32,998 nt of DNA from Gemmatimonadales bacterium UBA4456 (GTDB taxonomy: Bacteria > Gemmatimonadota > Gemmatimonadetes > Longimicrobiales > Gaopeijiaceae), in contig DGOW01000085.1 in NCBI GenBank assembly GCA_002390225.1, positions 1 to 32,998 of the forward strand. Reading direction: 5' to 3'. Below are positions 1-8,745 of this stretch, one piece after another; position 1 is the stretch's first letter, and each line of letters starts with the position of its first letter. Both the position numbers and the translations under genes were made by a program. Below the pieces are notes generated by a model that made no database searches, had not been told where the DNA came from, and worked only from the letters and a program-made list of their open reading frames with translations.

Positions 1-1
1 A

Positions 2-2215
2 CTCGAAGAGATCCTCGGCGGAGCGAACAGGGTTCCGCGCGGCACCAGTCTCGGTCTCGGCGCGCTCGCCGGTGGCTTCGAACTCCTGTGCAGCGAGCCG
101 TCACTGCGCGTGCTGAACGACCATGAAGTCTTCCGTCGTGCCCGTCGGGTTCGCCGTAGTCGGAAGTTCAGAGGTTCGGTCGCTGTCGAAAGCCTGGCTC
201 AGCTGACTCCGGGCTCATTCGTCGTTCACATGGACCACGGCGTCGGACAATTCCGCGGCCTGGAGCACATCCACATTGGGCGGCAGGAACTCGAGGTCCT
301 TGCGATCGAGTATGCCGCCGGAGACGTACTTCGCGTACCTGTCTCACGCCTCGATCTGATCGAACGCTGGGTCGGCGAATCGGAGGATGCCAAGCCCCCC
401 CGAATCCATCGTATCGGGGGCAAGCGCTGGAAGACGCTCCGTTCGAAGACGGAGCGCGTCATCGAGGAGATGACTACCGAGCTACTCGAGCTGTACGCCC
501 GTCGACAGGCTGCTCGCGGCTATGCCTTCAGCGAAGACAGCCGGTGGCAGCTGGAAATGGAGTCGTCGTTTCTCTATGAGGACACGCCGGACCAGCGGCA
601 GGCCGCAGAAGACGTGAAGCGAGACATGGAAGCCCCTCGCCCTATGGATCGGCTCGTCTGTGGAGACGTAGGCTACGGCAAGACTGAGGTCGCCATCCGA
701 GCTGCATTCAAGGCAGTTCAGGACGGGAAGCAGGTCGCGGTCCTAGCACCGACCACCATCCTGGTGGAACAGCACCGGCATTCTTTTGCAGAACGGCTCG
801 CTGACTATCCCGTGCGGGTCGGCTCGCTCAGCCGGTTCCAGACCACCAAGCAGCAGAAAGAGCTCGTAGTCGAGCTCGCCGAGGGCAACATCGACATCGT
901 CGTGGGGACGCACCGACTCCTCTCGGACGACGTCGTGTTCAAGGACGTAGGCCTGCTTATCGTCGACGAGGAGCAGCGCTTTGGTGTGAAGCACAAGGAG
1001 AAGCTGAAAAAGCTGCGCGCGTCGCTCGACGTACTCACCCTGAGCGCGACGCCGATCCCTCGGACGCTCTATCTGTCGCTCTCGGGTGTTCGGGACCTCT
1101 CCCTGATCAGGACGCCACCACGCGACCGGATGCCCATCTTCACTCACGTGCTGCCGTGGAGTGACCAGCTGCTCTCCGAGGCGCTGCACAGGGAGCTCGA
1201 CCGGGGAGGACAGGCCTTCTTCCTGCACAACCGAATCGATACGATCTACACCATTGCAGAAGAGCTCGGCGCCCTGGCACCCGAAGCCCGCATCCGGGTG
1301 GCGCATGGTCAGATGGCGGCCGGCGAGCTCGACGAGGTCATGCGTGCCTTTGTCGACGGTGAGGTCGACATCCTCGTTTGCTCCTCGATCATCGAGAACG
1401 GACTCGACGTCCCGAATGCCAACACACTGATCGTGGATCGAGCGGATCGGTTCGGCCTCTCCCAGCTCTACCAGATCCGAGGGCGCGTCGGTCGCTCCGA
1501 TCGTCGCGCCTATTGCTACCTCCTCGTACCGGACGGCGTAAACGAAGATGCTGAGCGCCGGCTACGCGTGCTCGAGCACTACACAGAGCTGGGTGCTGGC
1601 TACTCGGTCGCGATGCGTGACCTCGAACTGCGCGGTGCCGGCAACCTCCTGGGAGCTGACCAATCGGGCTTCGCGACGCAGATCGGGCTCGACGCCTACA
1701 TGCGCCTGCTCAAGAAGACCGTCGAGCGCATCGAGAAAGGAGAAGAAGCCATCGAGTGGCCCGTGCCGGACGTTACCGTCGCCGGCCCAGCCTTCTTTCC
1801 GGACGAGTACGTTCCCGATTCGCACCAAAAGCTCCATCTTTATCGGCGTCTCTCGAAGTCGGAAACGCGCACCGAGATCGAGGCCTTTCGTGACGAGCTT
1901 GCCGACCGATACGGTCGTCTTCCCGCCGAAGTCGAACGTTTGCTGGACGTCTCTGCGATACGGGCCCTCGGCAAGGTCCTCGGATTGGAGCGAGCCATCG
2001 TTCGAGAGGATTGGGTGCGTCTCTCCTTCAGAGAGGGAGTCGTCCCGAAGATGGCGACGTTGGAGGGACCTTTGAGACAGAGACAGGCCAGGTTGGACGT
2101 TCTTCGAGTACATCCGCTATCCATGAAAATCACTCGCGAGGGGCTCGAGCCGATGATCGAGACTGTTAAGGTCACGCTCTCGGCTCTGAGTCTGGCGCGA
2201 AGCGCTGCAGCCTGA
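2..2215 (+). CDS. mfd: Transcription-repair coupling factor Mfd, 5' part outside the window
   Basis: Mfd removes RNA polymerase stalled at DNA lesions and recruits the UvrABC excision machinery. The frame is open to the left edge, so about 737 C-terminal residues are present and the N-terminal UvrB-like modules are missing. The first visible residues (GGFELL, then VLNDHEVF) are typical of the end of that N-terminal part. A CarD-like RNA polymerase-interacting domain follows (PGSFVVHMDHGVGQF). Next is a RecG-like helicase core with Walker A GDVGYGKTE, a DEEQ box in IVDEEQRFG, SATPIPRTL, and the motif VI region RGRVGRSDRR. The C-terminal TRCF domain ends the protein. It is the first visible gene of a nine-gene co-directional run and is followed by two periplasmic folding factors. 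No internal ATG start is believable because the homology runs upstream of any ATG in view. Confidence 0.97.
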   Translation, partial: LEEILGGANRVPRGTSLGLGALAGGFELLCSEPSLRVLNDHEVFRRARRVRRSRKFRGSVAVESLAQLTPGSFVVHMDHGVGQFRGLEHIHIGRQELEVLAIEYAAGDVLRVPVSRLDLIERWVGESEDAKPPRIHRIGGKRWKTLRSKTERVIEEMTTELLELYARRQAARGYAFSEDSRWQLEMESSFLYEDTPDQRQAAEDVKRDMEAPRPMDRLVCGDVGYGKTEVAIRAAFKAVQDGKQVAVLAPTTILVEQHRHSFAERLADYPVRVGSLSRFQTTKQQKELVVELAEGNIDIVVGTHRLLSDDVVFKDVGLLIVDEEQRFGVKHKEKLKKLRASLDVLTLSATPIPRTLYLSLSGVRDLSLIRTPPRDRMPIFTHVLPWSDQLLSEALHRELDRGGQAFFLHNRIDTIYTIAEELGALAPEARIRVAHGQMAAGELDEVMRAFVDGEVDILVCSSIIENGLDVPNANTLIVDRADRFGLSQLYQIRGRVGRSDRRAYCYLLVPDGVNEDAERRLRVLEHYTELGAGYSVAMRDLELRGAGNLLGADQSGFATQIGLDAYMRLLKKTVERIEKGEEAIEWPVPDVTVAGPAFFPDEYVPDSHQKLHLYRRLSKSETRTEIEAFRDELADRYGRLPAEVERLLDVSAIRALGKVLGLERAIVREDWVRLSFREGVVPKMATLEGPLRQRQARLDVLRVHPLSMKITREGLEPMIETVKVTLSALSLARSAAA

Positions 2216-2248
2216 ACGGATACAGCCAGACGTGAACCGGAACTACTG

Positions 2249-3673
2249 ATGAATCGCAAGACATTATCGATCCTCGTGCTCGGGCTACTTGCCGCAGGAT
2301 GCGGAAGAGAGCAGAGCAACGAGGATCTCGTCGCTCGTGTAGAAGACTACACCTTCAGCGTGGACAATGCCGTCGATCTCCTCGTCGACGAGGAGCGACT
2401 CGCGGCAGACGCCGGCGTCGTGGAGGCCCTGGCAGACCTGTGGGTCAATTACACGTTGTTGGCAGAAGCGACTGTAACCGACTCGATGTACGGCATGCTC
2501 GATTTCGAGCCCATGATCATGCGTCAGGCACAGCAGGTCATGGTCTTTCAACTCCGCGATTCGGTCATTCAGGTCGATACCTTTGTAACGGACGTCGAGC
2601 TGAGGCAGCGATATGAGGCCGAGGAGCCTGCGGTCGAGCTCCGGGCCCGTCACATCATGTTCCAGCTCCCGATCGGAGTGACAGCGGCGCAGCGAGACAG
2701 CGTCGCTATGGCCCTGTCCGATGTACGAGATCGGATCGTGGGCGGTGAGAACTTCGAGACCCTGGCTCAGCAGCTCAGTCAGGACCCCGGCACCGCGTTC
2801 AGCGGTGGCGACCTGGGACCCTTTGGTCGCGGAGACATGGTCGCACCCTTTGAGGAAGCGGCCCTCGCGCTCCAACCTGGCGAGATCAGTGGCGTCGTGG
2901 AGACCCCGATGGGCCTCCATATCATCCGCCTCGACGAACGACGCGTCCGTCCGTTCGAAGAGGCCGCGCCTCTCTACCGGCGTCAGGTGCAGAGCCGGAT
3001 GGTCCAGGAGGCTGAATCCGTCTTTGTGGCCGATCTCTATGAGAGGGCCCAACCCGTCATCGTAGACGGGGCGATCGATATCGTGCGAGAGCTTGCAGGG
3101 AATCCTGCGTCCTCTTTTTCAGGCCGTGCGGCACGAAGGGGGGTCATCGAGTGGGAGGGTGGTGTGATCTCCGTAGGCGACCTCCGCACACTGGTCCAGC
3201 TCGAGTCCCCCACCCTGCCGTTGCAGTTAGTGGACAGTGATGATGAACAGCTCAGCGAGTTCCTTCGTAGCCTCGCACGTCGTGACCTCCTGATTCGCGC
3301 GGCCGAGTCCGAGGGGCTCCGACCGGAACGAGACAGCCTCGACGGGATGATTGACGAGGCCACAGCCCAGCTCCGGACGGCAGCTCGCGTACTGGGCTTC
3401 TTCGAGCTGGATCAGGCCCCGGGCGAAGATCTCGATGTCGCGATCGCGAGAGCGGTCGAGGAAGCCCTCGTCGACAACCTCTCCGGAGCGACCCAGATCG
3501 TACCGTTGGGGCTGGTCGGCTTTCAGCTCCGCGAAGGTCGCTCGACGGGCATCTTCGACACCGGTTTCGGACAAGTCGTGCTCGATGTTGCCCAGATTCG
3601 GGCGGCCCGGCAGCTGTCCCCGGTCGAAGAGACCCTGACGATACCCACCGTCCCCGATTCGGCTGGACGATAG
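2249..3673 (+). CDS. Parvulin-type peptidylprolyl isomerase lipoprotein (PpiC/PrsA-like)
   Basis: The product is probably a lipid-anchored periplasmic foldase that catalyses cis-trans isomerisation at Xaa-Pro bonds and assists envelope proteins. The N-terminus is a lipoprotein signal with lipobox LAAGC, putting the lipidated Cys at residue 18. A SurA_N-like helical region follows. A parvulin domain lies at about residues 130-235, with the family features RARHIMF, GGDLGPFGRGDM and PMGLHIIRLDE. The remaining roughly 230 residues are a less conserved helical C-terminal region that may clamp clients. The protein is 474 residues long. The ATG at 2249 directly precedes the signal peptide. It sits 33 bases after mfd and 36 bases before surA, so the two foldases are likely co-transcribed. 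It resembles PrsA or the PpiD parvulin part rather than classical SurA, and I give no symbol. Confidence 0.9.
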   Translation: MNRKTLSILVLGLLAAGCGREQSNEDLVARVEDYTFSVDNAVDLLVDEERLAADAGVVEALADLWVNYTLLAEATVTDSMYGMLDFEPMIMRQAQQVMVFQLRDSVIQVDTFVTDVELRQRYEAEEPAVELRARHIMFQLPIGVTAAQRDSVAMALSDVRDRIVGGENFETLAQQLSQDPGTAFSGGDLGPFGRGDMVAPFEEAALALQPGEISGVVETPMGLHIIRLDERRVRPFEEAAPLYRRQVQSRMVQEAESVFVADLYERAQPVIVDGAIDIVRELAGNPASSFSGRAARRGVIEWEGGVISVGDLRTLVQLESPTLPLQLVDSDDEQLSEFLRSLARRDLLIRAAESEGLRPERDSLDGMIDEATAQLRTAARVLGFFELDQAPGEDLDVAIARAVEEALVDNLSGATQIVPLGLVGFQLREGRSTGIFDTGFGQVVLDVAQIRAARQLSPVEETLTIPTVPDSAGR

Positions 3674-3709
3674 CAGGAACCCGCGGATTAGCGCGGTTTA
3701 CCAGGTACT

Positions 3710-5017
3710 ATGACGATGCGCTTTCTTCTGATCGGTTTTTTCCTCCTGCTGGTTCCGGGTTCGGCTCACGCCCAGCTCGAGGACCTCGATGTCGTCGACC
3801 GCCTAGTCGCCGTCGTTGGTGATTCGTCGATTGTTCAAACGCAGGTGCAGGAAGAAATACAGCGCATGCAGCTCGGCGGCGCACCCGTACCCCTCCCGGG
3901 ATCTGCGGAGTACGACGCCCTCTTCGAACAGATCCTGAACCGCTTCGTCGATCGGCTTCTCGTGCTGCAGGCCGCCGCACGCGACTCGCTGTTCCGGGTC
4001 GACGACGAGACCATCAACGAGCGCGTCAACCAGCAGATCACTCAGCTGACTACGCAGTTCGGCGGGCAGGCGCAGTTGCAGGAAGCGCTCGCTGCCGAGG
4101 CCCTGAGCCTCGCCGAATACCGTGAGATCCTCTCGAACGAACAGCGAGTGACTCAGGTCGAGCAGATGTTTTATCAGTCTCAACTCCGCGACGCGGCACC
4201 GGTCGAGGTTACTGAGGATGAGCTGCTCGAGCGCTTTCAGGAGGCTAGAGAGCAGCTGCAGCAGCGCCCGAAACTGATGACCATTCGCCAGGTTGTGATC
4301 CAGCCGAGCGCGACTGGTGCAGCCATGGATTCAGCGCAGGCGCGCGCAGAGGTCCTTCTAGAGCGTATCACCGCAGGAGAGGATTTCGCGCAGCTCGCAA
4401 TCGAGTTCAGTGGTGACCCGGGCACGGCAGTGCTCGGAGGGGATCTGGGGTGGTTTCGGCGTGGTCGTATGGTGCGCGAGTTCGAGGAAGCGGCCTTCAC
4501 GCTCCTGGATGGTCAGGTCAGCGAGGTCGTCGCCACGGATTTCGGCTTCCACATCATCAAGGTCGAACGCAGTCGTCCCGGTGAACGCAGTGCGCGGCAC
4601 ATCCTGATCATTCCGGAGAAGACCGAGTCGGATCTCGCGTCCGCACGCCAGCTCGCGATGGACGTTCGCCAGAGGGCGGAGTCAGGATCTTCGATGACCG
4701 AGCTGTACGACGAATTCTCGGATCCAGCGGCCCCCGATTCGATCACCTTTGCCTTCGAGCAGCTGAGCGAACTGCCGCCGGCATACGCCATGCTGCGGAC
4801 CGCCAACGCGGAAGACATCGTCGGTCCACTGGAGTACGAGGTCGGGCCGGGTGAGACACGCCTTGCCGTTGTTTCCGTGATCGATGTCCGTGAAGCGGGG
4901 GCGTATACGTTCGAGGATCTGCGGGGTCAGCTCGCTGCTCAGCTCCAGCAGGAACGGCAGATCGAGCTCATCATCGAGCAGCTTCGAGCACGTACGTACA
5001 TCGACATCCGCATGTAG
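3710..5017 (+). CDS. surA: Periplasmic chaperone SurA, parvulin PPIase
   Basis: SurA escorts unfolded outer-membrane proteins across the periplasm to the BAM complex. The product has a cleavable signal peptide ending in AHA after about 20 residues. A SurA_N domain follows, containing LVAVVGDSSIVQTQVQEE and a helical chaperone core. A clear parvulin domain spans about residues 188-287 (GGDLGWFRRGRMV, then DFGFHIIKVE). A second, divergent rotamase-like segment (about 295-400) starts at SARHILI, and a C-terminal helix closes the chaperone module. At 435 residues the length matches the family. The start is ATG 3710, with a second in-frame ATG at 3716; both keep the signal peptide. The stop TAG is followed immediately and in the same frame by the GTG of pdxA. 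The surA-pdxA pairing is known from many proteobacteria. Confidence 0.93.
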   Translation: MTMRFLLIGFFLLLVPGSAHAQLEDLDVVDRLVAVVGDSSIVQTQVQEEIQRMQLGGAPVPLPGSAEYDALFEQILNRFVDRLLVLQAAARDSLFRVDDETINERVNQQITQLTTQFGGQAQLQEALAAEALSLAEYREILSNEQRVTQVEQMFYQSQLRDAAPVEVTEDELLERFQEAREQLQQRPKLMTIRQVVIQPSATGAAMDSAQARAEVLLERITAGEDFAQLAIEFSGDPGTAVLGGDLGWFRRGRMVREFEEAAFTLLDGQVSEVVATDFGFHIIKVERSRPGERSARHILIIPEKTESDLASARQLAMDVRQRAESGSSMTELYDEFSDPAAPDSITFAFEQLSELPPAYAMLRTANAEDIVGPLEYEVGPGETRLAVVSVIDVREAGAYTFEDLRGQLAAQLQQERQIELIIEQLRARTYIDIRM

Positions 5018-5968
5018 GTGGTCCCACGCCTCGCCCTCACACCAGGTGATCCTCGCGGGATCGGGCCGGAGGTTGCACGTCTTGCCCTGGACCATCTCCG
5101 CACCCGGGACGCCAACGTCGACATCACGGTCTTCGGACCCGACGGAGCAGCCCCGGATGAGGTACTGGAGATCTTCCAAGCCCAGGGGATCAGCCGTGCC
5201 AGTGACGATGCTTGGTCAGGCGACGTCGCGGGAAGCTCGATCGAGCAGGCCGTGAAGGCTGCGCTCAGAGGAGAGATCCATGGTGTCATCACCGGCCCGC
5301 TCCACAAGCCTTCACTCCATCAGAGTGGGCGAATTTTCCCCGGTCAAACCGAGATGCTCGCCGAGCTTGCAGGCGTCGCCCGCGTCGGCATGCTCATGGT
5401 GGCTGAGCGCACGCGACTCGGGTCACCCCTGCGCGTCCTGCTCGGCACGACGCATCTCCCTCTTCGTTTGGTTCCCGACGCCGTGACCAGCGAGCTGCTC
5501 ATCGAGCAGGCTACGCTCCTGTCTCAGGCTCTGCACTCGGATTGGGGCATCAAGTCGCCCTCCCTGGGAATCTGTGCCTTGAATCCTCATGCCTCCGACG
5601 ACGGGCTCTTCGGTGACGAAGAGGAACGGATCTACGGGCCAGCACTCGAAGCGCTCCACGCCGAGGGCATCCGGGCTAAGGGCCCCGTCTCCGCGGACAC
5701 CGTGTTCAGTCGGGCCCTCACAGGAGAGTTCGACGCTGTCCTGGCTCCGTACCACGATGTAGGAATGGCAGCGTTCAAAACGGTGTCCTTCGGAACTGGT
5801 GTGAACGTTACTCTAGGCCTGCCCTTTATCCGGACCTCACCTGACCACGGAACGGCTTTCGATATCGCAGGAAGCGGCGCAGCGGATCCAACCTCGATGA
5901 TCGAGGCAGTATCGCTGGCGCATCGCCTTGCGATCACACGCTTTGACACCCCTTCCGTCAATGTCTAA
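5018..5968 (+). CDS. pdxA: 4-hydroxythreonine-4-phosphate dehydrogenase PdxA
   Basis: PdxA is an NAD-dependent, metal-requiring enzyme of the DXP-dependent pyridoxal 5'-phosphate pathway. It oxidises 4-phosphohydroxy-threonine to a product that PdxJ uses. Family blocks seen are ALTPGDPRGIGPEV at the N-terminus, GPLHKPSLHQSG, the metal-binding histidine region YHDVGMAAFK, and the C-terminal SPDHGTAFDIAG. The length of 316 residues is close to the usual size. The GTG at 5018 is chosen because the family motif begins only a few residues later. It directly abuts the surA TAG in the same frame with no spacer and no separate ribosome binding site, which points to translational coupling. The gap to ftsE is 45 bases. 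Confidence 0.96.
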   Translation: MVPRLALTPGDPRGIGPEVARLALDHLRTRDANVDITVFGPDGAAPDEVLEIFQAQGISRASDDAWSGDVAGSSIEQAVKAALRGEIHGVITGPLHKPSLHQSGRIFPGQTEMLAELAGVARVGMLMVAERTRLGSPLRVLLGTTHLPLRLVPDAVTSELLIEQATLLSQALHSDWGIKSPSLGICALNPHASDDGLFGDEEERIYGPALEALHAEGIRAKGPVSADTVFSRALTGEFDAVLAPYHDVGMAAFKTVSFGTGVNVTLGLPFIRTSPDHGTAFDIAGSGAADPTSMIEAVSLAHRLAITRFDTPSVNV

Positions 5969-6013
5969 TCTTCTTCTCCGGAGCAAGGTCTCGCCCCGCG
6001 CCCACCTGGTCCG

Positions 6014-6700
6014 GTGATCAAACTCACTCACGTATCGAAAGAGTATCCGAAGCGCGGGCACGCTCTTCAAGATGTCTCTTTCCACGTCAGGAAAGCCGAG
6101 TTCGCCTTTCTGACCGGTCACTCCGGCTCGGGCAAGTCGACCACTTTGAGGCTCATCCACATGGCCGATCGCCCGACCGGCGGTGAGGTCCGGGTGAGCG
6201 GCTTTTCATCGCAACAGACAACCGAGCGTGATCTGTGGAAGGTGCGCCGACGGGTGGGCATGGTATTCCAGGATTTCCGGTTGCTGCCCGGCCGTTCTGC
6301 GCTCGAGAATGTCGCCCTGGTCCTGGAGGTCACGGGGACCCGCCGAAAGGCGATCCTGCCCAAAGCGAACCGCCTGCTCGATCAGGTGGGTCTGTCGACG
6401 AAAGTAGGGGCGCTGGTCGAGGAACTCTCCGGGGGTGAGCGCCAGCGCGTCGCAATCGCTCGGGCTCTCGCGAACGATCCTTACATCCTGCTCGCTGATG
6501 AGCCGACGGGGAATCTCGACGACCGCGCGACTCGAGGGATTCTCGATCTGTTCTGGGACATCAACGCCACGGGGATGGTGGTCCTGATGGCGACGCATGA
6601 CCTCGAACTCATTCGGCGCTATCCGGACGCACGCCTGTTGGAGCTGGATCAGGGCAAGCTGGTATACGACTCGGCCACCGCTGACGTGGAGACGCCCTGA
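6014..6700 (+). CDS. ftsE: Cell division ATP-binding protein FtsE
   Basis: FtsE is the cytoplasmic ATPase of the FtsEX complex. This complex joins the divisome and, through FtsX and a periplasmic activator, controls septal peptidoglycan hydrolysis. The 228-residue protein has Walker A GHSGSGKST at about residues 35-43, the Q-loop in VFQDFRLLPGRSALENV, the ABC signature LSGGERQRVAIARAL near 138, Walker B ILLADEPTGNLD near 158, and the switch histidine in MATHDLEL. The GTG at 6014 gives the canonical FtsE N-terminus. The TGA overlaps the ATG of ftsX by one base. The ftsE-ftsX-envC order is typical and supports this over other small ABC ATPases such as LolD. Confidence 0.96.
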   Translation: MIKLTHVSKEYPKRGHALQDVSFHVRKAEFAFLTGHSGSGKSTTLRLIHMADRPTGGEVRVSGFSSQQTTERDLWKVRRRVGMVFQDFRLLPGRSALENVALVLEVTGTRRKAILPKANRLLDQVGLSTKVGALVEELSGGERQRVAIARALANDPYILLADEPTGNLDDRATRGILDLFWDINATGMVVLMATHDLELIRRYPDARLLELDQGKLVYDSATADVETP

Positions 6701-7554
6701 TGTACGCGATGCGTGAGGCGATCGCGGCATTCCACCGGGCCCCGGTACTCATAGGACTTTCGTCCGGAATGGTGGGCCTAGCCCTCTTCGTCGTCGGACT
6801 CTTCTCGCTCGCGACCTACAATCTCCAGATCGCTCTGACAGCGATCGAGGCGCGGGTCGAGGTCGTCGTCTATTTGAGGGATGACACCCGTCAGAGCGAG
6901 ATCGACCACCTGCTCGGCGAACTGGCAGCGTACCCTGAAGTGTCGCGGGTCAATTATGTGTCGAAGCGCGATGCGCTCGAGCGCGCGCAACGTGAGCTAC
7001 CAGAATTCGGACAGCTCTTCCTCGAATCCGAGGTGAACCCGCTGCCTCAGTCACTCGAAGTGGAGCTTCGACCCGGAAATCGCACGCCCGACGTCGTCGA
7101 ACGGATCGCCGGCGGGGTCCGGAATTACACGTTTGTCGAAGACGCGCTGTACGGCGAAGAATGGGTGGACCGTCTCTTTGCGCTCCGGCGCATCGGCTTT
7201 GCCAGTACCGCAGTCCTGGGTGCGGCATTCGCCCTGGTGGCAGCGCTGATTATTGGAACCGCCCTGCGCATCGCGATCTTCGCCCGGCGTGATGAGATCT
7301 ACATCATGCGTCTGGTAGGAGCCCGTAACGGGTTCATCCGTCGGCCCTTCATCCTTGAAGGTGCCATGGCCGGTCTCGCGGGCGGCCTGCTGGCGATTGG
7401 CCTCACCTACGGTACCTATCGTGGCGTCTACGCCTACCTGTTCGAGGTCGCGTGGATTCCGGCGGGCTGGGTCGGGATGGGGCTGGTTGCCGGGGCACTG
7501 TTTGGTGCTGCCTCCAGCGGTGTGGCAATCCGGCGTCATCTGAGGGAAGTCTGA
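6700..7554 (+). CDS. ftsX: Cell division membrane protein FtsX
   Basis: FtsX is the membrane partner of FtsE and passes the ATPase cycle to murein hydrolase activators in the periplasm. The 284-residue product has one N-terminal membrane helix (about 18-40). A large periplasmic loop follows, with the family hallmark of a region rich in R(V/N)YVSKRDAL-like residues and LPQSLEVEL. Three C-terminal helices (about 165-190, 218-240 and 255-275) surround the FtsX/LolE core, which includes RRDEIYIMRLVGA and PFILEGAMAGLAGG. It starts at ATG 6700 inside the ftsE stop (TGATG) and ends at 7554 inside the start of the EnvC-like gene. All three genes are therefore translationally coupled. Confidence 0.95.
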   Translation: MYAMREAIAAFHRAPVLIGLSSGMVGLALFVVGLFSLATYNLQIALTAIEARVEVVVYLRDDTRQSEIDHLLGELAAYPEVSRVNYVSKRDALERAQRELPEFGQLFLESEVNPLPQSLEVELRPGNRTPDVVERIAGGVRNYTFVEDALYGEEWVDRLFALRRIGFASTAVLGAAFALVAALIIGTALRIAIFARRDEIYIMRLVGARNGFIRRPFILEGAMAGLAGGLLAIGLTYGTYRGVYAYLFEVAWIPAGWVGMGLVAGALFGAASSGVAIRRHLREV

Positions 7555-8738
7555 TGCTAAAGGCCGCTTTTTTCGCGGTCGTTGTGGTGGCCATGGCTCT
7601 GCCTGCGACGGGCACAGCCCAGAATCCCGACATCAGTCGCGAGATCGTGCAGAGCCAGCGCCGACTGGAGCAGATCCGGGAGGAGCGGAATCGGCTGCGG
7701 CTTGATCTCGGGGACGTCCGGAACCGGGTGCGCGACGCCGCGACCGAACTAGCCAATGTCGAACGCCGACTCAGCGCGACTCGGTCGGTGCTGGCCGAGG
7801 TCGAGTTCCAATCGGAGGCGACGTCCGACCAGGTGAGCCAGTCCACGCGCGATCTCGTGTTGTCACAGGAACAGCTGGCCACCAGCGAGGCGATTCTGTT
7901 CCGGCGCCTGCGGGATATCTACAAAATGGGCCCAATGTTGACGGTACAGGTCCTCCTCGGCGCGCGATCGTTCACCGACCTCCTGAATCGTTACCGATAT
8001 CTCCAGCGGATCGCTGCCTTCGATCGCACGCTAGTCGAGCGGGTGCTCAGCCTCGAGGCTGAGCTGGTGGACCAGAACGACGCTCTGCGACAGCGGATGG
8101 CTCTCCTGGGGTCGCTTCGGCAGGATCGTCTCTCGGAGGTCGCTCAGCTACGATCAGTCGAGCGGGAGCATCAGAGTGCCATTCAGCAGTACCGGGCCCG
8201 AGAGGAAACAGCGTCGTCTCGAATCGAACAGCTAGACGGCGACGAAGGGCGCATGACGCTGCTGATCGACGCACTGGAGGAACGACGACGAGAACTCGCG
8301 GCACGAGATGATGCGACTCTATCTCCCGAGGACGCCGGCTCTCTCGACTGGCCACTCGACGGTGACCTCATTTACCAATTCGGAAGAGATCAGAGACCGA
8401 ATGGCACGGTGATCCGCTGGAACGGCATTGGAATCGGAGCGCGAACAGGGACGCCCGTCGAGGCGGTAAAAGCCGGGGTCGTCGCGTATGCCGGCCCGTT
8501 CGAGGGGTATGGCCCGACCGTCATGCTCTCCCACGGTGACGGCTTCTATACCCTCTATCTCTACCTCGAGGATATCGGAGTGGTCGAGGGCCGCGAGGTC
8601 ACGGCTGGTCAGGTCGTCGGTACGGTAGGAGGCGCAGATACTCCGGAGGGGCCACATTTGGAGTTTCAGATCCGGGCTCCGCTGGACGGAACTTCCCCAC
8701 AGGCGCAGGACCCCCTTCTCTGGCTCCGGAGCCGTTAG
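7554..8738 (+). CDS. envC: EnvC-like murein hydrolase activator (coiled coil plus degenerate LytM)
   Basis: EnvC is a periplasmic activator of cell-wall amidases recruited by FtsX. The ATG at 7554 overlaps the ftsX TGA by one base and gives a 394-residue product with a signal peptide cut after GTAQ. The open frame reaches further upstream into ftsX, but only this start gives a signal peptide. Residues of about 20-260 are charged heptad-like helices (long coiled coil). The C-terminal roughly 120 residues are a LytM/M23 fold. The first metal-binding motif HxxxD is replaced by RWNGIGIG, and the HxH region is reduced to GPHLEFQIR. The domain is therefore probably not catalytic, as in E. coli EnvC, which has RWKGMVI at the same place. 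Position after ftsEX makes the assignment strong. Confidence 0.92.
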   Translation: MLKAAFFAVVVVAMALPATGTAQNPDISREIVQSQRRLEQIREERNRLRLDLGDVRNRVRDAATELANVERRLSATRSVLAEVEFQSEATSDQVSQSTRDLVLSQEQLATSEAILFRRLRDIYKMGPMLTVQVLLGARSFTDLLNRYRYLQRIAAFDRTLVERVLSLEAELVDQNDALRQRMALLGSLRQDRLSEVAQLRSVEREHQSAIQQYRAREETASSRIEQLDGDEGRMTLLIDALEERRRELAARDDATLSPEDAGSLDWPLDGDLIYQFGRDQRPNGTVIRWNGIGIGARTGTPVEAVKAGVVAYAGPFEGYGPTVMLSHGDGFYTLYLYLEDIGVVEGREVTAGQVVGTVGGADTPEGPHLEFQIRAPLDGTSPQAQDPLLWLRSR

Positions 8739-8745
8739 TCCGACA

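Noticed and set aside
7452..7553. Upstream extension of the EnvC-like frame into ftsX
   Set aside because: Starting there would hide the signal peptide and overlap 34 codons of ftsX. ATG 7554 gives the usual coupled start.
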